A stretch of DNA of 64,000 nt from Pseudomonas salomonii (GCF_900107155.1 NZ_FNOX01000007.1:1-64000); one strand, 5' to 3'. Positions 37,221-46,245 are shown, counted from the first letter of the stretch. The notes: generated from the sequence alone by a model not told the origin. Numbers and translations: made by a program.

Positions 37221-38925
37221 GTTACTGGGCGCCTGTGTGGCACTGAGCCTGGCCTCGTTGGCCTGGGCCGATGAAGCGAGTGACAAACTTGATAACCCCA
37301 AGCCGTTGGCGGATGACGTGAGCCTGCCGCTGCCCTGCGAAGGCAACATGGTGTTCCGCTACGCCTACGTGTTGGCCCAAGGCACGCTGGATGACCGCGA
37401 GATCAGCCTCGGTTATCCCTTTGCCGAAGGCGAGGCGGGTTATCAGCAGTCGTTTATTTCCGGCTACCGTCGCGACTTTATCAACGGCCAGTTCACGCTC
37501 AAGGATTTGCCCAAGGGCTGGAACACAGTCATCGCGCCATTGATGCCGAAAACCGACGCCAAGACGCCGCTCAAGCCGATGCTGTATTTCATCGGCAAGT
37601 ACGAAGTGACCGCCCGCCAGTATGCGCAGGTGATGTCCCAGGCACAGTCGCTGGCCAGCGGCGAGCCGGCACCTGCGTGTGATGCACCGACCGGCATGGC
37701 TGCGCGCCTGCCCAAGGTGAAATTGTCGCGCTTTGAAGCGGAGCGTTTTTCGGCGGTGTACAGCGCCTGGCTGATGAAGTACCACCGTGAGCTGCTGCCG
37801 GTGAGCGGCCGCGGCTCTTCTGCCGATGACGGCGGCCTGGGTTTTGTGCGCCTGCCCACCGAAGTGGAATGGGAATACGCCGCACGCGGTGGCCAGGCGG
37901 TGAGCCGTCAGGAACTGGAAGGGCGGTTGTTCCCGCGCCGCGTCGAAGGCAGCGAAAGCGATGGCCCGCTGGGTGACTACGCAGTGTTCAACCAGGTCGC
38001 TGGCGGCACTGGCCAGGCAGCGCGCTTGATGCCCATCGGCACCAAATTGCCCAACCCTATCGGCCTGTTCGATGTGATCGGCAACGCGGCGGAAATGGTC
38101 CAGGAATCCTTCCAACTGGTGCACGCCGGGCGTCGTCAGGGCACCTACGGTGGCTTCGTGGTCAAGGGCGGCAACTACCTGGAAGGCGAGGGCACGCTGT
38201 TTACCGGTATGCGCCGCGAGTACCCGTTATTCGCCGCTGACGGCACCGAGCAAAGCAACGAAACCACCGGTTTTCGCGTAGCGATCGGCGCGCTGTCGGC
38301 GCCGCGTTCGCGCTACAAGGAGCTGTTCGCCCAGTGGCAGAAAGAAGGCCGCCTGGCTTCGCTGACTGACGCCATCGATGACGCCCAGGACCCAACCAAG
38401 CGCCTGGACAGCATCATCGCCGCCAGTGTCGACCCAAAACTGCAAGCCGAACTCGGCCTGGTCAACGAAGAGCTCAAACGCAACGTCTCGTTGATCGCCC
38501 AGCAGCGCGAAGAAGCCGCGGGCAACCTGATCCAGTCGGCCGCGTTGGTGGCCGAGACCATCAGCAATTACAACATCCGCCTGGCCAACCTGCAGAAGAG
38601 CCGCCAACAGGCCAAAGACAATAAGGATGAGGCCAGCGCGCAACTGTTCGACATGGCCATCACCAATGGTCGCAGCGCCCTCGACGGCGCGGTGGCGATT
38701 TACATCGACAACCTGGCCACCGGCACGCGTTACACCGATGCGGTGATCCAGGCCCAGTTTCAAAGGATCAAGGAAGAGTTGGATCGCAAGCCAGTGCTCG
38801 GCAAGAGCCTGGTGACGCGCGCGACACTGTTCGTTCGCCATGTCGGCAACTACCGCAAGCAACAGCGGGCCGACCCGGCAACGATCTTGAAGGAACTGCT
38901 CGCAGCGAGCGGTCAGCGGTCTTGA
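37213..38925 (+). CDS. tagR: T6SS signalling protein TagR (SUMF1/FGE-like, periplasmic)
   Basis: A 570-aa protein with signal peptide MYKLLGACVALSLASLAWA. The middle is a formylglycine-generating-enzyme-like fold (KYEVTARQYAQVM, LPTEVEWEYAARGG, IGLFDVIGNAAEMVQESF, GGNYLEGEG, TTGFRVAIG). The C-terminal ~200 residues are helical and probably coiled coil. In P. aeruginosa TagR acts with TagQ, upstream of PpkA, to sense envelope attack. ATG 37213 has AAGGA upstream and overlaps the tagS 3' end by 8 bp; longer in-frame starts lie inside tagS. Confidence 0.93.
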   Translation: MYKLLGACVALSLASLAWADEASDKLDNPKPLADDVSLPLPCEGNMVFRYAYVLAQGTLDDREISLGYPFAEGEAGYQQSFISGYRRDFINGQFTLKDLPKGWNTVIAPLMPKTDAKTPLKPMLYFIGKYEVTARQYAQVMSQAQSLASGEPAPACDAPTGMAARLPKVKLSRFEAERFSAVYSAWLMKYHRELLPVSGRGSSADDGGLGFVRLPTEVEWEYAARGGQAVSRQELEGRLFPRRVEGSESDGPLGDYAVFNQVAGGTGQAARLMPIGTKLPNPIGLFDVIGNAAEMVQESFQLVHAGRRQGTYGGFVVKGGNYLEGEGTLFTGMRREYPLFAADGTEQSNETTGFRVAIGALSAPRSRYKELFAQWQKEGRLASLTDAIDDAQDPTKRLDSIIAASVDPKLQAELGLVNEELKRNVSLIAQQREEAAGNLIQSAALVAETISNYNIRLANLQKSRQQAKDNKDEASAQLFDMAITNGRSALDGAVAIYIDNLATGTRYTDAVIQAQFQRIKEELDRKPVLGKSLVTRATLFVRHVGNYRKQQRADPATILKELLAASGQRS

Positions 38926-39009
38926 CCGTTGGTTGTGCGGCGAGCTTGGAAGGGACTCAGTCGGCGGTGGGCCGTGCTGGGCAAGTCAAACTTAACAGAG
39001 AACACACCT

Positions 39010-39936
39010 ATGCTTTTTTCCCGTAAGGCGGTTTCCAAGCGTCACCTGCTGCTGATCGCAGCCGGTTTCAGCACCGTGTTGACCGGTTGCGCCACGTCGC
39101 CGGCCTCCAAGGTCGCGTCGAGCACCAAGGTCGAGTACTACCCTAACTGCTACGAGCCGGTGCAGCACCTGCGTGCAACCGATTCGAACATGACCAAGTC
39201 GGTCGTGACGGGTGCCGCCCTGGGCGCAGCCGGCGGTGCATTGCTGGGAGCATTGACCGGCGACTCCGAAAAGCGCGGCCGTAATGCCGCCATCGGTGCA
39301 GCGGGCGGTGCCCTGGCGGGTGGCGCAGCAGGTTATTACACCGAGCGTCAGAAGCAGATCACCGATGACAACCAGCGCATCGCGTCGTACTCCACCGACT
39401 TCAACAAGAGCGCCTCTGACATCGACCGCAGCACCGCGTATGCCAAGGCATCCCAGCAGTGCTACCAGAGCGCGTTCACCAAGCTGGTGAATGATCGCAA
39501 GGCCAAGACCGTCAACGACACTGAAGGCCGCAAACGCCTGGCGGAAATCGTGGCGGGCTTGAAAGAGTCCAATGACCTGATCGTTGCCGTGAACGGCAAG
39601 GCCAGCGAAGACTTGAACAACTACACCCAGGCTTACGAGCAAGACCTGAAACAAGTGGGTGTGCAGCGTGCTGACGTGGTGACCGTGGCCCAGGCCGACA
39701 CGACGCCGCAGGTGGTGCCGGCGAAGAAGGGCAAGACGCCTGCCAAAGTCGCCAAAAAACCGGTGCTGCCAACCGTGCCGAAAGAAGCGGTGACCACCGA
39801 GAAGAGCATTCAGACCGTGCAAACCAAGCAGGCTGAAAGCAAGCAGGTGGCCAGCGCCGGTAAGGCGCAGATCGAAGGCACCTGCCGCGATCCGAACCTG
39901 GCCGACTGGGCGCCAGTGCCGTGCCCTAACGTTTAA
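39010..39936 (+). CDS. tagQ: Outer-membrane lipoprotein TagQ
   Basis: A 308-aa lipoprotein with lipobox LTGC near residue 26. A glycine-zipper segment (TGAALGAAGGALLGALTG and AAIGAAGGALAGGAAGYY, about 65-115) is followed by a helical region and a Lys/Pro/Val-rich C-terminus. TagQ anchors TagR to the outer membrane in the P. aeruginosa pathway. It is the last gene of the right arm, 84 bp after tagR. Confidence 0.9.
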   Translation: MLFSRKAVSKRHLLLIAAGFSTVLTGCATSPASKVASSTKVEYYPNCYEPVQHLRATDSNMTKSVVTGAALGAAGGALLGALTGDSEKRGRNAAIGAAGGALAGGAAGYYTERQKQITDDNQRIASYSTDFNKSASDIDRSTAYAKASQQCYQSAFTKLVNDRKAKTVNDTEGRKRLAEIVAGLKESNDLIVAVNGKASEDLNNYTQAYEQDLKQVGVQRADVVTVAQADTTPQVVPAKKGKTPAKVAKKPVLPTVPKEAVTTEKSIQTVQTKQAESKQVASAGKAQIEGTCRDPNLADWAPVPCPNV

Positions 39937-39962
39937 GTAATATTGTTGCTATAAGCGTTAAA

Positions 39963-40001
39963 CGCCTGCCGATCTCCTGCTAAAGCGCGAGATCGGTGGC
40001 G
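39963..40001 (+). terminator. Hairpin after tagQ
   Basis: CGCCTGCCGATCTC (39963-39976) pairs imperfectly with GAGATCGGTGGCG (39989-40001) about 26 bases after the tagQ stop. There is no strong T-run, so it may be a weak or processing hairpin closing the T6SS right arm. Confidence 0.45.
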
Positions 40002-40061
40002 TTCTGCCGGTAAATCGTTACACTGCTGCGGCCACTTAATAAATACACTGAGGCTGTGTGC

Positions 40062-40442
40062 ATGAAATTTCGTCTTCTGCTGTGGGTGCTGGGCCTGATG
40101 ATGGGCAAAGCCAGCCGCACCAATCCTGCCTTTCAGCAACAGCTGGGTGACAAAGACCTGGCGTTCCAGTTGCAGACCCTCGACGGCAAGGTTGCCCGTC
40201 ACTTCATCGTCAAAGACCAGCGCATCACCAGCCGTTCAGGTGTTCACCCGTCGCCCGCGTTTGCCATTGCCTTTAAAGATGCCGCCTACGGCTTCGCCAC
40301 GATGCAGGCGAAAAACAAGCAACTGGCGTTCATGACGGGGATTCAGGACAAGTCGATCCAGATCAAGGGCAACCCGGCGCTGGTGATTTGGTTCCAGGGG
40401 CTGACCAAGTATTTGAAGCCGCGTAAAAAGACAATACGTTAG
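40062..40442 (+). CDS. Small SCP2-like protein of unknown role
   Basis: A 126-aa protein. The pattern FQLQTLDGKVARHFIVKDQRI followed by PAFAIAFKDAAYGFATM and IKGNPALVIWFQGLTKYL resembles the SCP2 sterol-carrier fold, which binds lipids; this is a family impression. The N-terminal stretch MKFRLLLWVLGLMMG is hydrophobic and could anchor it to the membrane. ATG 40062 is chosen with GAGG upstream. It has its own gap from tagQ (125 bp) and converges with the RTX-like gene. Confidence 0.75.
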   Translation: MKFRLLLWVLGLMMGKASRTNPAFQQQLGDKDLAFQLQTLDGKVARHFIVKDQRITSRSGVHPSPAFAIAFKDAAYGFATMQAKNKQLAFMTGIQDKSIQIKGNPALVIWFQGLTKYLKPRKKTIR

Positions 40443-40453
40443 TTCTTGTCGGT

Positions 40454-40485
40454 GTTCAGGGCAGCGATTGCCCCGAACGCTTGTT
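40454..40485. terminator. Terminator between convergent SCP2-like and RTX-like genes
   Basis: GTTCAGGGCA-GCGAT-TGCCCCGAAC (40454-40478), with one mismatch, is followed by GCTTGTTT. It lies between converging genes and probably serves the plus-strand gene. Confidence 0.55.
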
Positions 40486-40501
40486 TCCAGGAAAGGTATT
40501 T

Positions 40502-41260
40502 TTATTCACGAATAAGTTTTGTTTTAGTTCGCTTGGAAATGTGCGCTGCAGTATCTCGACCCTTGAGGGTAATCTCGCTACCGATACTGTCTGAATAAAG
40601 ATTGATCTTAACACTTGCTTCTTTGTTTACCTGGATTTTAGCGTTTCCTGCCCGAACCTCAATGTCTACTTCGCCTGCGCGAGCGAATATCGTGTCACGG
40701 AGTCCCGATGAGCGTATGTGAGTGTTTCCTGCGTTGTGCGTGGGTATATCGGTGGTAAAAAAGTTTTCTCCGCCTTCACCGTGAAGTTCGCTTTTGCCAC
40801 TGCCCGCAAACAGTCTATCATTGCCGTTTCCGCCCTTTACATAACCTCCCCCGGTGCTGAGTTGTACGTGATCATCGCCGTCTGCTGTGTCCACGTTGGC
40901 AAAGCCACCACCTGTTTGTACAAAGTCGTCGCCGGCTCCGGATTTTACGTTAGCGGTGACCCTAACGTCGTCGTCGATCGTTATACGATCTTTGTAGCGG
41001 CCTGTGGTGATGTTGAGGGTGCTGCTGCCAGAGTTTGGAACGTCCAGCGCATGTGGTCTTCCATTTATAAAGGCAACCAGTCTTCCGTCGAGTTCTTTTT
41101 TAATTCTGATGTCGGCCTGGTTTTCAGTGACGCTAATAGAGACGATGTGACCGCTTGAATCGCGATCATGTACGATCTTTACAAAATTTTCTTGCGGGGG
41201 TTTGGGCTGTTGAGATAGTGGAGGAGAAGGCGTAAATGAAAAGGGCGAAGTGACGTTCAT
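40502..41260 (-). CDS. Compact RTX-like beta-roll protein, unknown function
   Basis: A 252-aa protein in AT-richer DNA than its surroundings. The N-terminus is Ser/Pro-rich (FSFTPSPPLSQQPKPPQ) without a Sec signal. The centre (about 105-175) has RTX-like calcium-binding repeats: GAGDDFVQTGGG, ADGDDHVQLSTGGG and a perfect nonapeptide GGNGNDRLF, then GSGKSELHGEGG. The C-terminus is a basic beta-rich tail without the hydrophobic signal of classical RTX exoproteins, and no type I exporter is nearby. ATG 41260 has GGAG 6 bases upstream and is preferred to 41287. It may be a secreted or injected protein; the function is unknown. Confidence 0.75.
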   Translation of the reverse strand: MNVTSPFSFTPSPPLSQQPKPPQENFVKIVHDRDSSGHIVSISVTENQADIRIKKELDGRLVAFINGRPHALDVPNSGSSTLNITTGRYKDRITIDDDVRVTANVKSGAGDDFVQTGGGFANVDTADGDDHVQLSTGGGYVKGGNGNDRLFAGSGKSELHGEGGENFFTTDIPTHNAGNTHIRSSGLRDTIFARAGEVDIEVRAGNAKIQVNKEASVKINLYSDSIGSEITLKGRDTAAHISKRTKTKLIRE

Positions 41261-41324
41261 AAGAAACTCCAGGTACGGATTGGGCACATTCGCTATGTGG
41301 GTCGGAAGGGGTGATCAGTTCAAC

Positions 41325-41354
41325 GTTATATGTTGCTGCATATATTAACTTCAA
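41325..41354 (-). promoter_or_regulatory. Candidate promoter for the RTX-like gene
   Basis: On the minus strand TTGAAG (41354-41349) and TATAAC (41330-41325) are separated by 18 bases, 65 bp before the ATG. The -10 matches 5/6 and the -35 4/6. Confidence 0.4.
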
Positions 41355-41546
41355 GTTGTTACGGTGAGGCGCGAGTTTAAAATATAAAACTATTGTTCGC
41401 TTTTCTTGCATTGGAAAAATCATATCGAGAGGGGGTCGATCTCATGTTTATTTCAGGGTCGAACCCTGTGCGAAGGCGATATCAATGGCATATCGTCTGC
41501 GGTGTCCTGCTAACGCGAGTCTTTCAGGCAGACCGAGTTGTATTCA

Positions 41547-41626
41547 TCGCAGGCAAGCCAGCTCCCACAGTTGACTGCATTCCAACGCTGGAACGCGGTC
41601 AGGTGTGGGAGCTGGCTTGCCTGCGA
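41547..41626. repeat. REPIN of the GTGGGAGCTGGCTTGCCTGCGA type, inside-out
   Basis: TCGCAGGCAAGCCAGCTCCCACA (41547-41569) and its exact complement (41604-41626) flank 34 bases. The arms are arranged with the GTGGGAG ends facing inward, opposite to the other REPINs in this window. It lies just after the 3' end of the HDOD gene. Confidence 0.85.
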
Positions 41627-41649
41627 AAGCTATGCAGCAGGCGGCAGAC

Positions 41650-43050
41650 TTATCCCTGGCTGAACTGGGATGCCAGCTCGCGCAACAGCACTTCGGCATC
41701 CAGCACTTTACCGACCACTTCTTCAGCCTTTTCCCGGCTCAGGCCCAGGCGTTCCAGCAGGGCGTCCGGGATGGCTTCATCCGGCCCGGAACCAATCCCA
41801 CGGCTGCGCAGCAGGCGTACCGCCAGGCACACCAGATTCGGGTATTCGGCATATTGCCCGTCATAGGTCGGGTCGTGCTGGAAGCGCAGGGCGGTGGACA
41901 GTTCGTCCGGCATATCCCAGTAGCGCATCAGCCAGGCGCCGATCTGCTCGCGGCTGATGCCCAGCAGATGCTGTTCGACATAGCTGTGACACAGGTGCGG
42001 GTTGACCTCCAGGTGACGGCAGATCAGCGAGAAGTGTGGCGGGAACACATGGGCCAGCAGCAAGTAGCCGAAGTTGTGCAGCAGGCCGGCGAGGTACGTC
42101 AGGCCGGCTTCCGGGCGCTGGGCGCGGGGCATGGCGCGGGTCAGGCCTTCGATCACGGCGGCGGTGTAGATCGACTGGTGCCAGTACGGCGTGGACTGGT
42201 GCGGATGATCCTTGGGCAGGCTCAGGGTTTTGCCCAGGGCCAGGCCCAGCGCCAGGTTGATCACCAGGTCAAAGCCCAACACGCGCACGATGGCGTCTTC
42301 GACTGAACGAATCTTGCCCGGCGAGGCGTAGTACGGCGACGCGGCCCAGCTCACCACTTGGGCCGCAAGGGCCGGGTCGGTTTCGACGACGCTGGTAATG
42401 TCATCGATGGTGGCGTTGGGGTCGACGCGCAGCTTGATGATTTTCTGTGCGGTGTCGGCCAGTGGTGGAATCTCGATAGTCGCTTCCAGACGCTGCTGGA
42501 TACGACGTGCGGTGAACGCTTGCATCGCCTGGGTGATTTCCTCGCGGTCATCATTGGGGCGGTCGAGGTTGGGGCGGATGTTGCTCAGCGGTTCGCCGAA
42601 GTGCCCGGCACTGGCCTTGGTGAGCATGCTCTTGAAATCGCTGCTGGCGATTTCCAGCAGCAGCCCGGCTTCACCGGAGTGCACCAACAAGCTTGGCTCG
42701 CTGAGCAGGCTGCCTTCGTACAGGCATGGCGAGCTGGTCAGCGCCGGCAAGCCCGGCAACAGGCTCAAGTCGTGCTTGGCCAGCATGCGTTCGATGCGGT
42801 CCGGCGACACGGCCGTGAGGCGGCGGCCGGTGAGTTCTGCCAAGCGGTTGAGGTCGAGTAACTGGCTCTGGGGGAACAGCACCATGAGTGCGCCCACGGC
42901 ATCTTCCAGCAGCACCGCCTGGACCTTTTGTGCGGGATTCAGGCCGGCGTGTTCGGTCACTTCCGTGTAAGGGATGGCGAGCTTTGCGAGCAGAGCCCGA
43001 ATGACCGGCGGGGCGGTCAGTGGGGCTGTGGCGAGGGCGACTTCTGACAT
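41650..43050 (-). CDS. YbaK-like plus HDOD-domain signalling protein
   Basis: A 466-aa fusion. Residues about 15-160 resemble the YbaK/prolyl-tRNA deacylase-like domain (IRALLAKLAIPYTEVTEH, DAVGALMVLFPQSQLLDLNRLAELTGR). Residues about 190-440 form an HDOD domain (IPPLADTAQKIIKLRVDPNATIDDITSVVETDPALAAQVV, YLAGLLHNFGYLLLAHVFP) in which catalytic HD residues are not conserved, as is usual for HDOD. The start is ATG 43050; an in-frame start at 43197 would reach into recG. HDOD proteins act in signalling and motility or stress networks; the target is unknown. Confidence 0.88.
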   Translation of the reverse strand: MSEVALATAPLTAPPVIRALLAKLAIPYTEVTEHAGLNPAQKVQAVLLEDAVGALMVLFPQSQLLDLNRLAELTGRRLTAVSPDRIERMLAKHDLSLLPGLPALTSSPCLYEGSLLSEPSLLVHSGEAGLLLEIASSDFKSMLTKASAGHFGEPLSNIRPNLDRPNDDREEITQAMQAFTARRIQQRLEATIEIPPLADTAQKIIKLRVDPNATIDDITSVVETDPALAAQVVSWAASPYYASPGKIRSVEDAIVRVLGFDLVINLALGLALGKTLSLPKDHPHQSTPYWHQSIYTAAVIEGLTRAMPRAQRPEAGLTYLAGLLHNFGYLLLAHVFPPHFSLICRHLEVNPHLCHSYVEQHLLGISREQIGAWLMRYWDMPDELSTALRFQHDPTYDGQYAEYPNLVCLAVRLLRSRGIGSGPDEAIPDALLERLGLSREKAEEVVGKVLDAEVLLRELASQFSQG

Positions 43051-43127
43051 GGCCTGATCCAATTTCTTACAGTCATTGGAGTATAACCAGCTTGATACAC
43101 CTGTTGGTTGGATAAGTGAGTCAGGCG

Positions 43128-45203
43128 TCACACTTGGCCGTATTGCTGCCCGTGCCTGAGCCAGCGATCCAGCAAAGGGCTGACGTGCTCCGGCCAACGC
43201 TCCAGCAGCGCTTGCGCCGCATCACGCACGGCAGGCAGCAGGTCGGCATCGCGCATCAGGTCGGCGACCTTGAATTGCAACAGGCCGGTCTGGCGGGTGC
43301 CGAGCATTTCACCGGGGCCGCGCAGTTCGAGGTCTTTTTCGGCGATGATAAAACCGTCGTTGGTTTCGCGCATGATGCCCAGGCGCTGACGGCCGATCTG
43401 TGACAGCGGCGGGTGGTACAGCAGCACGCAGTGGCTGGCGGCGCTGCCCCGGCCGACACGGCCGCGCAGTTGGTGCAGTTGGGCCAGGCCCAGGCGTTCC
43501 GGGTTTTCGATGATCATCAGGCTGGCGTTGGGCACGTCCACGCCGACCTCAATCACCGTGGTGGCCACCAACAGTTGCAGGTTGCCAGCTTTGAACTCGG
43601 CCATCACCGCGGCTTTTTCCGCAGGCTTCATGCGCCCGTGGATCAGCCCGACCTTAAGTTCGCCCAGAGCGCTGGTGAGGTCTTCAAAGGTGGTTTCGGC
43701 GGCCTGGCAGGTCAGTTCTTCGGACTCTTCGATCAGCGTACACACCCAGTACGCCTGACGGCCTTCGGCGCAGGCGCCGCGCACGCGCTCGATCACTTCG
43801 ACGCGGCGCGTGTCGGTGACCAGCACGGTGTTGACCGGGGTGCGGCCGGGCGGCAGCTCATCGAGGATCGAGGTGTCGAGGTCGGCGTAGGCGCTCATCG
43901 CCAGGGTGCGCGGGATCGGCGTGGCGGTCATGATCAACTGGTGCGGGTTCATGCGCCCGCCCACGCCTTTCTGGCGTAACGCGAGACGCTGCTGCACGCC
44001 GAAGCGATGCTGTTCGTCGATGATCACCAGCGCCAGGTTCTTGAACTGCACTTCGTCCTGGAACAAGGCGTGAGTGCCCACCACCATCGGTGCGCCACCG
44101 GCGATCTGCTCCAGAGCGGCGGCACGCACCTTGCCCTTGAGCTTGCCGGCCAGCCACGCCACTTCCAGGCCCAAGGGTTCGAGCCAGCGCTTGAAGGTGA
44201 TGAAGTGCTGTTCAGCGAGGATTTCGGTAGGCGCCATCAGCGCCACCTGGTAACCGGCTTCCAATGCCTGCAAGGCGGCGAGGGCGGCAACCACGGTCTT
44301 GCCCGCGCCCACGTCGCCCTGGATCAGGCGCAGCATCGGTTCATGCTGGCTGAGATCGTAGGCGATTTCATTACCTACCCGTTGTTGGGCGCCCGTCGGC
44401 GCAAAGCCAAGGTTGGCCAGGTATTGGGCGGGCAGGCGCGTGGCCTTGGGCATCGCCGGCGCGCGCAGGGAGCGCATGCTTTCGCGCAGGCGCTGCTGGG
44501 ACAGTTGGTGGGTCAGCAGTTCTTCGAAGGCCAGGCGATGCTGAGCCCAGTGATGGCCCAGTGCAAGTTCGTCGACGTCAGCGTCGGCGGGTGGGTTATG
44601 CAGGTAGCGAATCGCATCGTCCAGCGGCGCCAGTTGATAGTCGCGCGCCAGCTCCAGAGGTAGCCAATCGGGCAGGCTTTTGGGGCCGAGCATCGTCAGC
44701 GTTTGCATACACAACTGGCGCAGGCGTTGCTGGGTCAGGCCTTCGGTCAGCGGGTAGATCGGTGTGAGCGTGGTGTCGACCGGCGGCGGCTCGTCACCGG
44801 TGATGGCACGGTATTCCGGGTGATAGATCTCCAGGCCCGATGCGCCGGGGCGCGCTTCGCCATAGCAACGCACGCGGGTACCACGCTTGAGGCCGTCCTT
44901 TTGCGCGTTGCTGAAATGGTAGAAGCGCAGGCTCAGGCCGCCCGTGCCGTCCTGCAGGCGCACGACTAAACTGCGGCGCTTGCCCATGACCACGTCGGCG
45001 CCGCTGACCGTGCCTTCGACCACCGCATCCTGCCCAGGGCGCAAGTGGCCGATGGGCACGACGCGTGTGCGGTCCTGATAACGCAGGGGCAGGTGGAACA
45101 GCACGTCCTGGAGGTTTTCCAGGCCGACCTTGGCCAACTTCTCGGCCATGGCGTCACCGACACCTTTAAGTGCCGTCACCGACACCTGCGACAGCTCAGT
45201 CAT
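43128..45203 (-). CDS. recG: ATP-dependent DNA helicase RecG
   Basis: A 691-aa superfamily 2 helicase that regresses stalled replication forks and branch-migrates Holliday junctions. It has an N-terminal wedge/OB domain (about 1-180), motif I GDVGAGKT, motif II DEQH in LVIIDEQHRFGVQQR, and motifs of helicase domain 2 including QLHQLRGRVGRG. The length equals that of other Pseudomonas RecG proteins. ATG 45203 lies 8 bp after the oxyR stop. Confidence 0.97.
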   Translation of the reverse strand: MTELSQVSVTALKGVGDAMAEKLAKVGLENLQDVLFHLPLRYQDRTRVVPIGHLRPGQDAVVEGTVSGADVVMGKRRSLVVRLQDGTGGLSLRFYHFSNAQKDGLKRGTRVRCYGEARPGASGLEIYHPEYRAITGDEPPPVDTTLTPIYPLTEGLTQQRLRQLCMQTLTMLGPKSLPDWLPLELARDYQLAPLDDAIRYLHNPPADADVDELALGHHWAQHRLAFEELLTHQLSQQRLRESMRSLRAPAMPKATRLPAQYLANLGFAPTGAQQRVGNEIAYDLSQHEPMLRLIQGDVGAGKTVVAALAALQALEAGYQVALMAPTEILAEQHFITFKRWLEPLGLEVAWLAGKLKGKVRAAALEQIAGGAPMVVGTHALFQDEVQFKNLALVIIDEQHRFGVQQRLALRQKGVGGRMNPHQLIMTATPIPRTLAMSAYADLDTSILDELPPGRTPVNTVLVTDTRRVEVIERVRGACAEGRQAYWVCTLIEESEELTCQAAETTFEDLTSALGELKVGLIHGRMKPAEKAAVMAEFKAGNLQLLVATTVIEVGVDVPNASLMIIENPERLGLAQLHQLRGRVGRGSAASHCVLLYHPPLSQIGRQRLGIMRETNDGFIIAEKDLELRGPGEMLGTRQTGLLQFKVADLMRDADLLPAVRDAAQALLERWPEHVSPLLDRWLRHGQQYGQV

Positions 45204-45211
45204 ACGTTTGC

Positions 45212-46132
45212 TTAGCTCGCAGCAGGCGGTTTGGCCACCGAACACAGGCGGATCGAGTCGGCGAGGATCTCAATGGCTTTCGGGCGTGGGAAGCTCGCGC
45301 GCCAGGCAATCGCCACGGTACGGAACGGCACCGGTGGCGTCAGAGGGCGCACTTCGATCACGCCGGGAGCGTAGTGATGGCTGTCCACCGCCGACAGCGG
45401 CAGAATCGAAATGCCCAGGCCGGACGCGACCATGTGCCGGATGGTTTCCAGGGAGCTGGATTCCACGGTGGTGTGCTTGGCGCCGTCGTTGCCCTTGGTC
45501 AGGGTCGGGCAGGCTTCCAGTACCTGGTCGCGGAAGCAGTGGCCTTCGCCCAGCAGCAACAGGCTCTTGTCGTTGAGCAGGCCGGCGTCGATGGTGTCTT
45601 TCTGCGTCCACGGGTGGGAGGCCGGCATCAGCACGTAGAACGGCTCGTCGTAGAGCGGCAGGGTCAGCACGTCTGCTTCGTTGAACGGCAGGGCGATGAT
45701 GATCGCGTCCAGCTCACCGTTGCGCAGTTTGTCGCGCAGTACGTGGGTAAAGTTTTCTTCGATATACAGCGGCATCTGCGGCGCAACGCGGTGCAGTTGC
45801 GGAATCAGATGCGGGAACAGGTACGGGCCGACGGTGTAGATGGCGCCGACTTTGAGCGGTGCGGTCAGCTGGTTCTTGCCGGCCTGGGCCAGCTCGCGAA
45901 TGCTTTGCGCTTGCTCCAGTACCTTTTGGGCCTGGGCAACGATGCCTTCGCCCACCGGCGTGAGGCGCACGGCGCTCTTGCTGCGCTCGAAAATCAGCAC
46001 ACCGAGTTCGTCTTCAAGCTTTTTCACACCCACCGACAGCGTCGGCTGGCTGACATGGCAACGCTCGGCCGCGTGGCCGAAGTGCTGTTCTTGGGCGAGG
46101 GTCACGATGTAGCGTAATTCTGTAAGAGTCAT
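45212..46132 (-). CDS. oxyR: Hydrogen-peroxide-sensing transcription regulator OxyR
   Basis: A 306-aa LysR-type regulator. The N-terminal helix-turn-helix is MTLTELRYIVTLAQEQHFGHAAERCHVSQPTLSVGVKKLE. The redox pair is visible as GHCFRDQVLEAC, the Cys199-Cys208 disulphide of OxyR. It activates catalase, alkyl hydroperoxide reductase and related genes. oxyR-recG is the conserved Pseudomonas arrangement. Confidence 0.97.
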   Translation of the reverse strand: MTLTELRYIVTLAQEQHFGHAAERCHVSQPTLSVGVKKLEDELGVLIFERSKSAVRLTPVGEGIVAQAQKVLEQAQSIRELAQAGKNQLTAPLKVGAIYTVGPYLFPHLIPQLHRVAPQMPLYIEENFTHVLRDKLRNGELDAIIIALPFNEADVLTLPLYDEPFYVLMPASHPWTQKDTIDAGLLNDKSLLLLGEGHCFRDQVLEACPTLTKGNDGAKHTTVESSSLETIRHMVASGLGISILPLSAVDSHHYAPGVIEVRPLTPPVPFRTVAIAWRASFPRPKAIEILADSIRLCSVAKPPAAS

Positions 46133-46210
46133 AGCGGGCGTCCATGAGGTTGCGGGCCAAGCATACCGGCTGCAATCGATAGACGCACGTTATCAGACAC
46201 TGTGGTGTTT

Positions 46211-46235
46211 ACGACACCCGGTAATCGGGTGTCGT
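46211..46235. terminator. Hairpin downstream of the P19 gene
   Basis: ACGACACCCG-GTAAT-CGGGTGTCGT, a perfect 10-bp stem 11 bases after the P19 stop, separates the iron-uptake operon from oxyR. There is no T-run on the minus strand. Confidence 0.5.
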
Positions 46236-46245
46236 AAGTAAGCGC

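Larger units (their letters stand above)
41261..41649. other. Intergenic region upstream of the RTX-like gene
   Basis: 389 bp between the RTX-like gene and the HDOD gene. The left part (41300-41450) is AT-rich and holds a candidate promoter; the right part holds a REPIN. No coding sequence is supported. Confidence 0.65.
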
